Source: an uncultured Eubacteriales bacterium
GTDB taxonomy: Bacteria > Bacillota > Clostridia > Oscillospirales > Oscillospiraceae
NCBI GenBank assembly: GCA_900546615.1
Contig: URDJ01000005.1
Location: 20,456-84,455 of the forward strand
Reading direction: 5' to 3'
DNA length: 64,000 nt
The notes under the pieces are model-generated. The model searched no databases. It was not told the origin of the DNA and saw nothing but the letters and a program-made list of their open reading frames with translations. Positions 8,913 to 17,076 of this stretch are shown piece by piece. Position 1 is the first letter of the stretch; every line of letters starts with the position of its first letter. The position numbers and the translations under genes were made by a program.

Positions 8913-9806
8913 ATGAAGGCTCTGTGTTTTGGCTCAATGAACATCGACTATGTGTACTCGCTTGACCACATAGTTGCACCCGGAGAGACGATATTCTCTA
9001 CAGGCCGCGAGATATTTGCCGGCGGCAAGGGCCTGAACCAGTCCGTGGCCATGGCGAAGGCGGGACTGCCGGTCTGGCACGCAGGCATCTGCGGCACGGG
9101 CGGCGAGCTGCTGACGGACATGCTCGAGGCAAACGGGGTGGACACCTCGCTCATAAGACACGCTGACGCCGCGCCGGGGCATACGGTCATACAGGTGGAC
9201 GCGAAGGGCCAGAACTGCATCATCGTCTACGGCGGCACGAACAGGGCCATCACGACTGAGTATATCAGGGAGGTTCTTGCGAACTTCGGCGCGGGCGACA
9301 TGATCCTGCTGCAAAACGAGGTCAATCGGCTCGACGAAATTATTGACGAGGCGCACGCGCGCGGTCTGAAAGTGGTGCTTAACCCCTCTCCCTTCGACGC
9401 GGCGGTGCTCAGCTGCGATCTGGACAAGGTGGACCTGTTCCTCGTGAACGAGGTGGAGGGCTCTCAGATAAGCGGTCTGCCCGCGACGGAGCCGGAGGCG
9501 ATACTGGATTGGTTTGCTGGCGCGCACCCGACAGCTGCGGTGATACTGACGCTGGGTTCGGACGGTGCCTGGTACTCGGACGCTCAGGAGCGAAGGTTCC
9601 AGCCGGCGGTGCCGACGAAGGCGGTGGATACGACTGCGGCCGGCGACACGTTCTCTGGTTTCTTCCTGGAGGGTTGGATGAACGGCAGGAGCGTGGCCGA
9701 GTCGCTGTTGCGCGCTGCCCGGGCGGCATCAATAGCGGTATCGCGCAAGGGTGCGGCGCCTTCAATACCATCAACTGCGGAGCTGGACAGCTATGGACGA
9801 GAATAA
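8913..9806 (+). CDS. rbsK: PfkB-family carbohydrate kinase (ribokinase-like)
   Basis: 297 aa. Contains the PfkB N-terminal signature around GGKGLNQSVAMAKAG and the C-terminal signature DTTAAGDTFSGFF with the catalytic aspartate. It phosphorylates a sugar, presumably ribose, at the expense of ATP in the cytoplasm. It is the last metabolic gene of the remnant rbs operon and the only sugar kinase seen in the window; it lies about 6 kb upstream of, and separate from, the large sugar gene cluster beginning at 16 kb. Confidence 0.9.
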   Translation: MKALCFGSMNIDYVYSLDHIVAPGETIFSTGREIFAGGKGLNQSVAMAKAGLPVWHAGICGTGGELLTDMLEANGVDTSLIRHADAAPGHTVIQVDAKGQNCIIVYGGTNRAITTEYIREVLANFGAGDMILLQNEVNRLDEIIDEAHARGLKVVLNPSPFDAAVLSCDLDKVDLFLVNEVEGSQISGLPATEPEAILDWFAGAHPTAAVILTLGSDGAWYSDAQERRFQPAVPTKAVDTTAAGDTFSGFFLEGWMNGRSVAESLLRAARAASIAVSRKGAAPSIPSTAELDSYGRE

Positions 9807-10035
9807 ACGCCGGCTGTGGAGCAGCATTGCAATAAGAGTCTTTGCACTGCTGTATTTACTGTATATTCTGTATAAGCTCGGCACACTGCATGCCGCAGGA
9901 GCATCCGGCGTATCGGAGCTGGTGTTCATACTTATATGTGCCATCATTGTGATAGCCGAACTGGCTATAGTCTACACTGTCTACCGCAGCGCCCAAAGGC
10001 TCAAAGCCGAAGCAGCTAAGGATAAGGAAGAATAG
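9793..10035 (+). CDS. Small membrane protein of unknown function
   Basis: 80 aa, starting inside the end of the kinase gene (14-bp overlap), so translationally coupled. Two hydrophobic segments (about residues 10-27 and 38-62) flanked by charged ends, the C-terminus ending KAEAAKDKEE. No family is recognised. The hairpin at 10042-10073 follows directly. Confidence 0.6.
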   Translation: MDENKRRLWSSIAIRVFALLYLLYILYKLGTLHAAGASGVSELVFILICAIIVIAELAIVYTVYRSAQRLKAEAAKDKEE

Positions 10036-10041
10036 ATAACT

Positions 10042-10073
10042 CGTCCCCGGCCACAGTTTTGTGGCCGGGGACG
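10042..10073. terminator. Strong hairpin after the rbs operon
   Basis: A 13-bp perfect stem (CGTCCCCGGCCAC / GTGGCCGGGGACG). There is no clear T-run on the plus side. The next ~180 bp up to the convergent lipoprotein gene contain no supportable gene. Confidence 0.55.
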
Positions 10074-10250
10074 CTGTACGTGATGCAGACATATGTTTCC
10101 TTATTCCGGCCTGTGCGTTCCGGTGGAGTCGCGCAGATATTGTTCCAACGTCCTGTCGAGCGCTTTTTTGCGCATTTGTCCGGTGGGCAGGTCTGCTCAT
10201 GACACATTCCCCACGCACAAACAAGACAATTGCGGCGCCGGACAAAAACA

Positions 10251-11504
10251 TTACGCAGCACCGAGAGTCTGACCGCCGGGTTCTCTCCTGTCGCCAGGCC
10301 CGGCAGGTGTCTGGCCGCCCATGTCTCCGCGCTGTCCAACACCCATCTGACCAGGGTTGTTCTCCGAGCCATCGTTTGTACTGACCTCTCCGCCGTTATT
10401 TGCATAGCTGCCGTCGCAGTCGATGGCAGTATCGCCATTGCCGTTGCAGGTGAGATCCAGCGTGCCGCCGCTTATCGTAAAGGCGCTCTCGCCCTTGATG
10501 CCCTTCTGGCTGACGGAGTCCTCGTCATCCTGCGTCTGAGCACCGGTATCCGTCCAGCCGAACGGCCCGCCCATGCCGCCGAAATCGTCGCCCGTGCTCA
10601 TCTCCACGCTCGCGCTGCCCTCGCCGGTGTACAGCTCAAAGTCACCGCCGTCTATCTGCAGCTCGCCTTGGGCGCTCACGGCGTCGCCCTGGGACGTGAT
10701 ATCGAAGCTGCCGGAGGCGATATAGAGCGTGCCCAGCGTGAGGTCGTCGCTGTTCTCTGAGTGGATGCCGTCCTTGCCGGAGCTTATGGCGAAGTTGCCC
10801 GAGGCGATGGCCACGCTGTCCTTGCCTGACAGACCGTGGCTGGCAGCTGCAATGGTATAGCTGCCGCCGGCTATGACGAGGTCGCCCTTCGACACCACGC
10901 CGTGGCCCGCCTGCGCGTCTATGCTGAGGCTGCCTGAGCCGTTGAGCGTGAGGTCGGTCTTGGCGAAGATGACGGCGTCGATATTGTTGTCGTCGATGGC
11001 GATATATTCCCCGCCGTTCGCGAGCCTGTTCTCAGTACCCTCAGCCAGGGTGATAAAGACCTTGTCGGCCTCCAGAGCATAGATCGCGGCGGAGCTGCCG
11101 CAGGTGATATCCGCGCCCTTGAGGACGAGCTGCACCTTGTCGGTCTCGCCCGCGTTCACTATTATCTGTCCGTCGTCGAGCGTGCCGGAAACGACATAGA
11201 CTCCCTCCGCGCCTATGACTATCTGCCCGCCGTCCACTGAGACGGCGTCAGAGGAGCAGGATGCGCTTTCTCCCTCGAGCATGATGGCGACGGCCTCAGC
11301 CTCGTCGTAGCTGCCGGCGAGGTCCCTGTCGCTGAAGATGGACGAGACAGATGCGGCATCCGTCCCGGCTGACGGACTTTCCTCGGGCGTATCGGTCCCC
11401 GCCGCAGGGTCGGTCTGTGCGGTCACGTCCTGCGCGCCGCAACCGCTGAGAGTCAGCAGGGCGCAGAGCAGGATTGACACGAGTATACGTATATTTATTT
11501 TCAT
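10251..11504 (-). CDS. Cthe_2159-like carbohydrate-binding lipoprotein
   Basis: 417 aa. N-terminal signal with lipobox (LLTLSGCG) and a Thr/Ser/Ala-rich linker, then a long beta-helix-type domain of repeated GDLVIAGGSY / LTLNGSGSLSI-like turns, as in the Cthe_2159 (DUF4353) family, whose founding member binds acidic polysaccharides. The C-terminus is Gly/Pro/Gln-rich. It should be anchored outside the membrane. It is third in a minus-strand operon with DUF4956 and polyphosphate-polymerase-like genes, a recurrent grouping in Clostridia. The joint function is not established. Confidence 0.85.
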   Translation of the reverse strand: MKINIRILVSILLCALLTLSGCGAQDVTAQTDPAAGTDTPEESPSAGTDAASVSSIFSDRDLAGSYDEAEAVAIMLEGESASCSSDAVSVDGGQIVIGAEGVYVVSGTLDDGQIIVNAGETDKVQLVLKGADITCGSSAAIYALEADKVFITLAEGTENRLANGGEYIAIDDNNIDAVIFAKTDLTLNGSGSLSIDAQAGHGVVSKGDLVIAGGSYTIAAASHGLSGKDSVAIASGNFAISSGKDGIHSENSDDLTLGTLYIASGSFDITSQGDAVSAQGELQIDGGDFELYTGEGSASVEMSTGDDFGGMGGPFGWTDTGAQTQDDEDSVSQKGIKGESAFTISGGTLDLTCNGNGDTAIDCDGSYANNGGEVSTNDGSENNPGQMGVGQRGDMGGQTPAGPGDRREPGGQTLGAA

Positions 11505-11521
11505 CGTACGGTCTCCTTGTC

Positions 11522-12217
11522 TTACAAAGTTGCCGTGGCGCTATCCTGATGGCCCAGGGATATCTCGAGATTCCCGTTGCGCAGGCGCAGCTGGTCTATG
11601 AGGCTTTTTTCCTGCGCCGGGTCCCTGAGGACGAGGTCGTAGGTGAGCTTTATGAGGCTGCCCATGTTGGTAGTCTTCACCTGCTCAAGACGGTAGCTCC
11701 TGGTATACTTCGCCAGGACGGGGTCAAACACCCCGGCGTAGTCGAGATCTTCCGGTATGGTGATGTGCAGGGTGCGCTCCGTGGCGCCTTTTGACTCCGC
11801 GCGCAGGCTGAGGGCGTTGTATAGCATCATGGCCGCGCCGAGTATGAGGGTGAAAAGCGCACCATAGCCGAGGTAACCCATGCCGGTGATAAGCCCCGTG
11901 CCCATGGCCACGAACAGCGCCCCTATCTCCCTTGCGGAGCCGGGCGCCGAGCGGAAGCGTACCAGATTGAACGCCCCGGCCACCGCTACGCCCGTGCCCA
12001 CGTTGCCGTTCACCATGAGGATAACGACGCAGACCACGGCCGGCAGGATGGCAAGCGTGACCATAAGGCTCCGGCTGAAACGCGAGCGCCACATGGTCAT
12101 CGCGCAGAGCAGCAGGCCCAGCAGCAGGGACACGCCTATGCACAGAAGGAAATCGGCGGGGTCGATAGTGTCGGTGAGAGAGCTGTCGAAAATCCCGCGA
12201 AAGAGGCTGTCAGGCAT
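11522..12217 (-). CDS. DUF4956 membrane protein
   Basis: 231 aa. About four membrane helices in residues 20-140 with the conserved loop GAFNLVRFRSAPGSAREIGALF typical of DUF4956, then a cytoplasmic C-terminal domain of ~90 residues. Its ATG (12217) overlaps the TGA of the upstream polyphosphate polymerase gene (12212-12210), so the two were translated as a pair. DUF4956 proteins are widely linked to VTC-domain proteins; their activity is unknown. Confidence 0.85.
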   Translation of the reverse strand: MPDSLFRGIFDSSLTDTIDPADFLLCIGVSLLLGLLLCAMTMWRSRFSRSLMVTLAILPAVVCVVILMVNGNVGTGVAVAGAFNLVRFRSAPGSAREIGALFVAMGTGLITGMGYLGYGALFTLILGAAMMLYNALSLRAESKGATERTLHITIPEDLDYAGVFDPVLAKYTRSYRLEQVKTTNMGSLIKLTYDLVLRDPAQEKSLIDQLRLRNGNLEISLGHQDSATATL

Positions 12218-12922
12218 ACTTCCTCTCCCCCTTCCGCTCCGCCGCCATCATGTCCATGTAGGCTGTGCCGTACTTGGAAAAGGAGGTCCTGTACAGCCCC
12301 AGTCCTGAGAGAACACGCACCATCCACAGGGGCAGACCGCCCGCCGCCTTCAGCTCCATCAGAACCCGGCCAGGCGGCAGGAGCGAAGCGCCGTGTGTGC
12401 CGGAGTCCAGCGTCAGCAGCTCGCGGCGGCAGCGTATCTCCCTGTCGAAGGTAACGCGGAAGTCCTGTCCTCCACGCCGCGATAGGAGTCTCGCTCGTAG
12501 GAGAGGAACGCGGTGGGGCGCAGCTGTCTGTAAAATCCCATGGTGTAGGCCAGCTCCGAGCCTATCTGACTCTCCGGCCAGGGCATTGTGCCGGCGACAC
12601 AGGCCATCGCCTGCTGCTGGGGCAGGGAGATCCTGCGCTTGTAGACCACCGAGCGGTACTTCTTTTTCAGCTCAACGAAGATCTGGTCGTCCTGTCCCGC
12701 GCGGCCATAGCTGCGCAGCCGGAGCTTCTCCTTGTACACCGGCTTTTCCAGACTGCGCCGCACGAGCAGGAAGCTCGGCGTGTCCAGGTACAGGTTCCGT
12801 ATCGAGCTGTGGCTGTAGCCGTCCGGCTCCATGTATGGCTCCATCGCGCTCAGGACCGCCCGGAGCTGGTCGGAATCCATCAGATATTTGTATTCATAGC
12901 GCTGAAATGTCATCTGCGTCAA
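12210..12922 (-). pseudogene. VTC-domain polyphosphate polymerase, frameshifted
   Basis: The first ~150 codons encode a VTC/polyphosphate-polymerase domain: QRYEYKYLMD, then SIRNLYLDTP and LRLRSYG, FVELKKKYRSVVYKRR and YERDSYRGVEDR, which carry the basic tunnel and catalytic residues. At about 12462-12466 the frame is lost and stops at 12413. Reading on in the +1-base-corrected frame restores FRVTFDREIRCRRELLTLDS, then an LMELK motif and a SFSKYGTAY segment, ending at TGA 12210-12212 in the expected overlap with DUF4956. One missing G would explain it (AGG-ACTTC instead of AGG-GACTTC). A sequencing error or a real recent mutation fit equally well. Confidence 0.85.
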
Positions 12923-13113
12923 ATCTGCCGCCTCCAGGTCTGTGATCGTAAGGCCAGTGTAAAAAGCCGACCCTAACTGAAGCTTAAACGGAAGAACTTT
13001 TTAGATTAACAAACTGTAAATTCCGCTCCAGCCCGTATCGCCCCGTCCGCATTTTAACCGCAGTTATGACACGCGCCGCGCCGTCTCTCAGGTGAGTTTC
13101 GGCACGGCGCTTT

Positions 13114-14085
13114 TTATCTGTCCCGGTACTCGCTCGGAAGCATGCCGGTGTATTTTTTAAAAACGCGGGAGAAATGGCTCGGCGAGGAAAACCCGAGATA
13201 GGAGCTGATGCTTGTGAGGCTCTTATCGGTGTAATCCAGCAGCCTCTGGGCCTCTGCGGTCTTCTCGCGCAGGATATAGTCCGTCAGGCTCCCACCCGAC
13301 TCAGCCTTGAAACGCTCGGAGAGATACGGGCGGCTGATATACAGCTCCTTCGCCATGTCGTTCACGCTGATGCGCTCGCACAGGTGGCGCTGAACGTAGT
13401 TTGCGACCTTCAGCGTCAGCTCGGTGGTCCCAACGCCGCGCAGCCGCGCCACGCGCCGGGCGTAGTCCGCCACCATATGGAACTGCAGATTTGATATCCG
13501 CTCCGCGCTGCCCAGCAGCTCGCACTGCTGTATGTACGAGTCGCTCATGGCCAGCGCCTCCTCCGCGCCCATGCCGCCCGATATCGCCGCGCGCGAGACC
13601 AGCGTGCAGGTGACGACGAAGGTGTTCCTCAGCTGGCGCAGCTGGTCGCGGGCTATGACACCGCCGCGCACCGCCGGGGCCGTCGCCGCCCAGGCCTCCA
13701 GCCCCTGTATGTCCCCGCGCTGGACGATCTGCAGCACCTGCCGCTCCACATCCATCGTGTTGTGCGAACCGCCCGCGGGGCCAGTCATGCGCGCATCGTA
13801 CTGCCGGCGAGCTGCCGCGCCGCGCAGCTCGCGCTGCTCGGAGTCGTAAATTGTCACGTCCTTGAGCTCCAGCCGCTCACCGCCGAGCATAAAGTTCACC
13901 GCGCACAGCATCCGGATGATGCTCTCGAGCGGCATCGGCACAATGGCCCGCATCGCAGAGACAAACTCGCCGACCCGCTCCTGCGGCACGTCCGCGCGGA
14001 AGGCCAGCTCGCGAAGCTCACGCTCCCCGCCGCCTACCTGACTCGCCGGGCCAACGATTATCCTGATGTCCCCGCAATTCACCAC
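13114..14085 (-). CDS. AraC-family transcriptional regulator
   Basis: 323 aa from this GTG. The C-terminal ~100 residues are a classic AraC double helix-turn-helix (VNDMAKELYISRPYLSERFK and SISSYLGFSSPSHFSRVFKK). The N-terminal part resembles sensor domains ending in an FG...GDIRIIVGP motif. The frame continues upstream of 14085 as TPDFYYFGV before a stop at about 14158. A second open segment from a TTG at 14245 would add plausible sequence in another frame, so the 5' end may carry a frameshift. The gene diverges from the glycerol-dehydrogenase-like gene and probably regulates it. Confidence 0.8.
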   Translation of the reverse strand: MVNCGDIRIIVGPASQVGGGERELRELAFRADVPQERVGEFVSAMRAIVPMPLESIIRMLCAVNFMLGGERLELKDVTIYDSEQRELRGAAARRQYDARMTGPAGGSHNTMDVERQVLQIVQRGDIQGLEAWAATAPAVRGGVIARDQLRQLRNTFVVTCTLVSRAAISGGMGAEEALAMSDSYIQQCELLGSAERISNLQFHMVADYARRVARLRGVGTTELTLKVANYVQRHLCERISVNDMAKELYISRPYLSERFKAESGGSLTDYILREKTAEAQRLLDYTDKSLTSISSYLGFSSPSHFSRVFKKYTGMLPSEYRDR

Positions 14086-14238
14086 GCCAAAATAATAGAA
14101 ATCCGGCGTGACATGATAACCCCGAAGTGACCCCTTCGTTATTTCTTGCGAAAACAGCTATAAGTTGTCCTCTCAGCGTCTCGAGTCGGGCATAATATAT
14201 AGAGCCGAAGCTTGTTTGCGTAATAGTTGCGTGAATGA

Positions 14239-14286
14239 TTGACAAGTCTGCTCAAAAGTGCTAAGTTTAAAGCAAATGTTTTCGTG
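14239..14286 (+). promoter_or_regulatory. Promoter and candidate operator of the GldA-like gene
   Basis: TTGACA (14239-14244), a 17-nt spacer and TAAGTT (14262-14267) form a promoter. Directly after it lies AGCAAATGTTTTCGTG (14271-14286), related to motifs at 15871 and 16012 upstream of the next operon. A repressor bound here would block transcription start. Confidence 0.55.
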
Positions 14287-14346
14287 ATTTGTGTAAAATG
14301 GCTGCCAAACCGCCATTACACTTAAATTCGCAAAGGAGAATACAAA

Positions 14347-15495
14347 ATGTCACAGGAATTCAGCCACAAAAACCTGTTGCTCACGTCGCCGTCCAGAGCC
14401 TTCGGCTGTGTCCAGAGATATATCCAGGGCCCGGGCGAACTTGGGCATGTGTTTGATTACGGCAAGAAGTATGGAGATAAGTTCCTCTTTATAATTGATT
14501 CTGGCGTGTTCGATATGATCAAAGGCAAGATCGAGGCTATTGAGGACAAAAACGGCTGCTCTTGGATGTACGAGTCCTACTTCGGAGAATGCTGCAAGGA
14601 AAATGTCGAGGCCCTGACCGCTGTCGTCAAGCAGAGCGGCTGCAACGTTGTCTGCGGCGTCGGCGGCGGCAAAGTGCTCGACACGGTCAAGCTCGTGGCG
14701 GACGCCGCGGATGTGGCCCGTATCATCCTGCCCACCTCCGCCTCCAGCGACGCACCTGCGGCCGACTGGGCGGCGGTCTACGATATAAACGGCGTCCATC
14801 TGGGCGGCGTGCCCACGAAACGCAGCACCGAGCTGGTCCTGGTTGACTCCGCCATCATCGCCACGGCTCCTGCAAGGCTCTTCGCCGCCGGTATCGCCGA
14901 CGCCCTCGTCACCTGGTTTGAAGCCGTCGCCAACGAAAAAGCCGGTACCCCGAACTGGATCGGCCGCGGCTACGTCATAAGCCGCGCGGGCATGGCCATA
15001 GCCAAAGAATGCTATGAAGTGCTTGTCTCGGAAGGCAAACGCGCCTATGAAGCTGTCAAGGTAAAGGCTCTCACCCCCGCCGTGGAGGACGTGATTGAGG
15101 CAAACGTGCTCCTGAGCGGCCTCGGTTTCATGAACGCAGGCTGTGCCGGCGCACACGGCGTGCATAACGGAATTTCCGAGATCGAAGCCGGCAACGCCTA
15201 TCTGCACGGTGAAAAGGTCGCCTTCGGCCTCGTCTGCGAACTCGTGCTCGAGAACGCAGACGACGAGCTCATCAACAGCATGTTGGAGCTGATGCACAGC
15301 ATCGATCTTCCTATCACCATGGAGCAGTTCGGCATCGAGTGCAACGACGAAAACCTCGACATAATCGTGGAGCATACCGTCTTCAAAAACGCGCTTATCC
15401 ACAGAGAACCAGTCGTCATTACGCCCGATGTCGTCCGAAACGCCATCATTGCAGCAAACAACATTGGTCACAACTTCCTGAACAGCAAAAAATAA
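14347..15495 (+). CDS. Iron/zinc-containing alcohol dehydrogenase, glycerol dehydrogenase-like
   Basis: 382 aa, full length for the GldA branch of family III alcohol dehydrogenases. NAD-binding GVGGGKVLDT near residue 103. The three metal ligands of glycerol dehydrogenase are present: Asp in GIADALVTWFEA, His in AHGVHNG and His in LHGEKVAFG. It should reduce or oxidise a small polyol or hydroxyaldehyde with NAD(H). It stands alone between its own promoter and a terminator, but shares operator-like motifs with the neighbouring cluster, where it could reduce a sugar-derived aldehyde (inference). Confidence 0.88.
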   Translation: MSQEFSHKNLLLTSPSRAFGCVQRYIQGPGELGHVFDYGKKYGDKFLFIIDSGVFDMIKGKIEAIEDKNGCSWMYESYFGECCKENVEALTAVVKQSGCNVVCGVGGGKVLDTVKLVADAADVARIILPTSASSDAPAADWAAVYDINGVHLGGVPTKRSTELVLVDSAIIATAPARLFAAGIADALVTWFEAVANEKAGTPNWIGRGYVISRAGMAIAKECYEVLVSEGKRAYEAVKVKALTPAVEDVIEANVLLSGLGFMNAGCAGAHGVHNGISEIEAGNAYLHGEKVAFGLVCELVLENADDELINSMLELMHSIDLPITMEQFGIECNDENLDIIVEHTVFKNALIHREPVVITPDVVRNAIIAANNIGHNFLNSKK

Positions 15496-15513
15496 ACCAC
15501 GCATTTCAAATGC

Positions 15514-15550
15514 AACCGGCGTCCCGCAAAAAAGCGGGGCGCCGGTTTTT
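15514..15550 (+). terminator. Intrinsic terminator after the GldA-like gene
   Basis: A 14-bp stem (AACCGGCGTCCCGC / GCGGGGCGCCGGTT, one mismatch) closed by six A residues and followed by TTTTT. Confidence 0.9.
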
Positions 15551-15555
15551 GCTTA

Positions 15556-16132
15556 ATACAATGAGCAATATATGCAAATTCGAGCGAGAACTTCAAGTTG
15601 GGCGCGGCACGCTGCAGCAGGCCTCCAAATTTGTATTCTGGAGGCAATAATATGTGGAATTTGGCTATAAATACCGATGATTTTTTAACAAAACAAAGCG
15701 GTTCATAGTTAAAGTGCAATAAAGAAGCAAGCCCATAATCAGCGTTTTGCCGAAATAAATAAAAAACCGTCCAAACCGCGGGGTTTTCGCATCGCTAAAC
15801 CGACAAATTTGTTGCATTCATATTTAAAATCGGCCTATAATAACACAATTCGCTTTCAATTTGTTTTAACGCAAACGTTTGGTTAAAAAATCATTGCCAA
15901 GTCCCGAATGAATAGAGTAAAATAGTCTTGGTTTGGTAGTCATAATTTGCAAAGACATTGGCGTTGAAATCTGTGCTCCTGGTTAAAATGTCTACATTGA
16001 GAGTCGGGCCGCACAAATGTTTGCGTAAAATTAGGCAAATCACGAAAATGGGCGTCCTGGGCTGCATTCAGCTTCAAACTGTGCCATGAGAAGCCGCCGG
16101 GTCTGCTCAATAATGCGAAAGCGGAGGATAGT
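15556..16132 (+). promoter_or_regulatory. 577-bp gene-free regulatory region of the TIM/LarA/transketolase operon
   Basis: No gene is supportable here. It contains a possible promoter, TTGCCA (15894-15899), 18-nt spacer, TAAAAT (15918-15923). It also holds two operator-like sites: GCAAACGTTTGG (15871-15882, containing the perfect 10-bp palindrome CAAACGTTTG with the central CG typical of LacI-family sites) and CACAAATGTTTGCGT (16012-16026). CAAATCACGAAAA at about 16035-16047 is repeated in inverted orientation at about 14291-14279. The ~210-nt leader before the first gene could hold further control elements. Confidence 0.55.
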
Positions 16133-17059
16133 ATGAAAGAAATCTATGTTAATCTAAAGCGCTTTGAGGTCCCAAAGAGCATGGGCGGCATCTGCCCGTT
16201 GGAGAATCCGGTGGACTGGATGAGGCAGATAATCCACGAGACCGCTGAATACGGCCTTGGGAACATCGAAGGCGTGGATCTAACATATTTTGTCCCCGAG
16301 TCCATGGTGCTGCCGGCGCTTGACGCCGTGGCCGCTGAGGGTCCGGAGAAGACCGGCTGTCTCAAGATCGGCTGCGCGGGGGTTTTCCGCGAGGACGTGG
16401 AGCCGGGAGGCAACTTCGGCGCCTTCACGACCAACAAGCCCGCGGCGGCGCTCAAGGCCATCGGCTGCAGCTGGGTCGTTGTGGGTCACAGCGAGGAGCG
16501 CAAGGACAAGCTCTCTTTCCTTAAAATGTACGACGAGGCGGAAAATTCCGCCGGGGACATTGACGCTGCGCTGCGCACTGTCGAAAAGACAATAAACGCC
16601 GAAATGCTCTGTGCCCTGAGACGCGGAATGAGCGTGCTCTACTGCATTGGTGAAACGGAGGAGCAGAAGGGCTCCGACGACCCCGCCGTCTACGAGCCAA
16701 GGGTCAGGGAAGTCCTCCGCAGGCAGATTACAGAGGGTCTGGCGGGGATGGAAGCCGCCGCAGAGGGTCAAAAAGTTGCTATCGCCTACGAGCCTATCTG
16801 GGCGATCGGCCCCGGCAAGACCCCCGCCAGCGGAGAATATGTCTCATTCGTCAGCTCCTGCATCAAGGAGATTTGCCGTGAGGTCTACGGCAAGGAACTC
16901 TCCGTAGTCTACGGAGGCGGACTCAAGGAGGAAAATGCCGAGGAGCTTGCCGCGGTAAAAACTATCGACGGCGGTTTCGTCGCCCTGACAAAGTTTGTCC
17001 CGCCGATTGCGTTCGACGTGGCGAGCCTGAAGAACATCATCCAGGCTTACGTTAAATGA
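16133..17059 (+). CDS. Triosephosphate-isomerase-like sugar isomerase, copy 1
   Basis: 308 aa, about 55 longer than usual TIM. Catalytic residues are recognisable: Asn7 and Lys9 (VNLKRF), His119 (GHSEER) and Glu220 (AYEPIWAIGPGKT, with the mobile lid). The phosphate-gripping parts differ from TIM: loop 7 reads YGGGL rather than YGGSV, and loop 8 reads DGGFVALTKF instead of the usual double-glycine motif. A conserved insertion (about residues 14-30) is shared with the second copy at 32043. The chemistry should be aldose-ketose isomerisation, probably on something other than triose phosphate. First gene of a 12-gene operon. Confidence 0.85.
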   Translation: MKEIYVNLKRFEVPKSMGGICPLENPVDWMRQIIHETAEYGLGNIEGVDLTYFVPESMVLPALDAVAAEGPEKTGCLKIGCAGVFREDVEPGGNFGAFTTNKPAAALKAIGCSWVVVGHSEERKDKLSFLKMYDEAENSAGDIDAALRTVEKTINAEMLCALRRGMSVLYCIGETEEQKGSDDPAVYEPRVREVLRRQITEGLAGMEAAAEGQKVAIAYEPIWAIGPGKTPASGEYVSFVSSCIKEICREVYGKELSVVYGGGLKEENAEELAAVKTIDGGFVALTKFVPPIAFDVASLKNIIQAYVK

Positions 17060-17076
17060 AGGAAGGCAAAGGTCAA

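Noticed and set aside
10016..10250. Cysteine-containing minus-strand short frames after the lipoprotein gene
   Set aside because: Two overlapping frames of similar length, neither with a good RBS or recognisable sequence, and one crosses the terminator hairpin.
13074..13110. GC stem followed by TTTTT on the plus strand
   Set aside because: It points the wrong way for the minus-strand AraC gene and no plus-strand gene lies upstream, so it is not called as a terminator.
15468..15719. 83-codon minus-strand frame in the region after the GldA-like gene
   Set aside because: It runs through the terminator, lacks an RBS and shows no family features.
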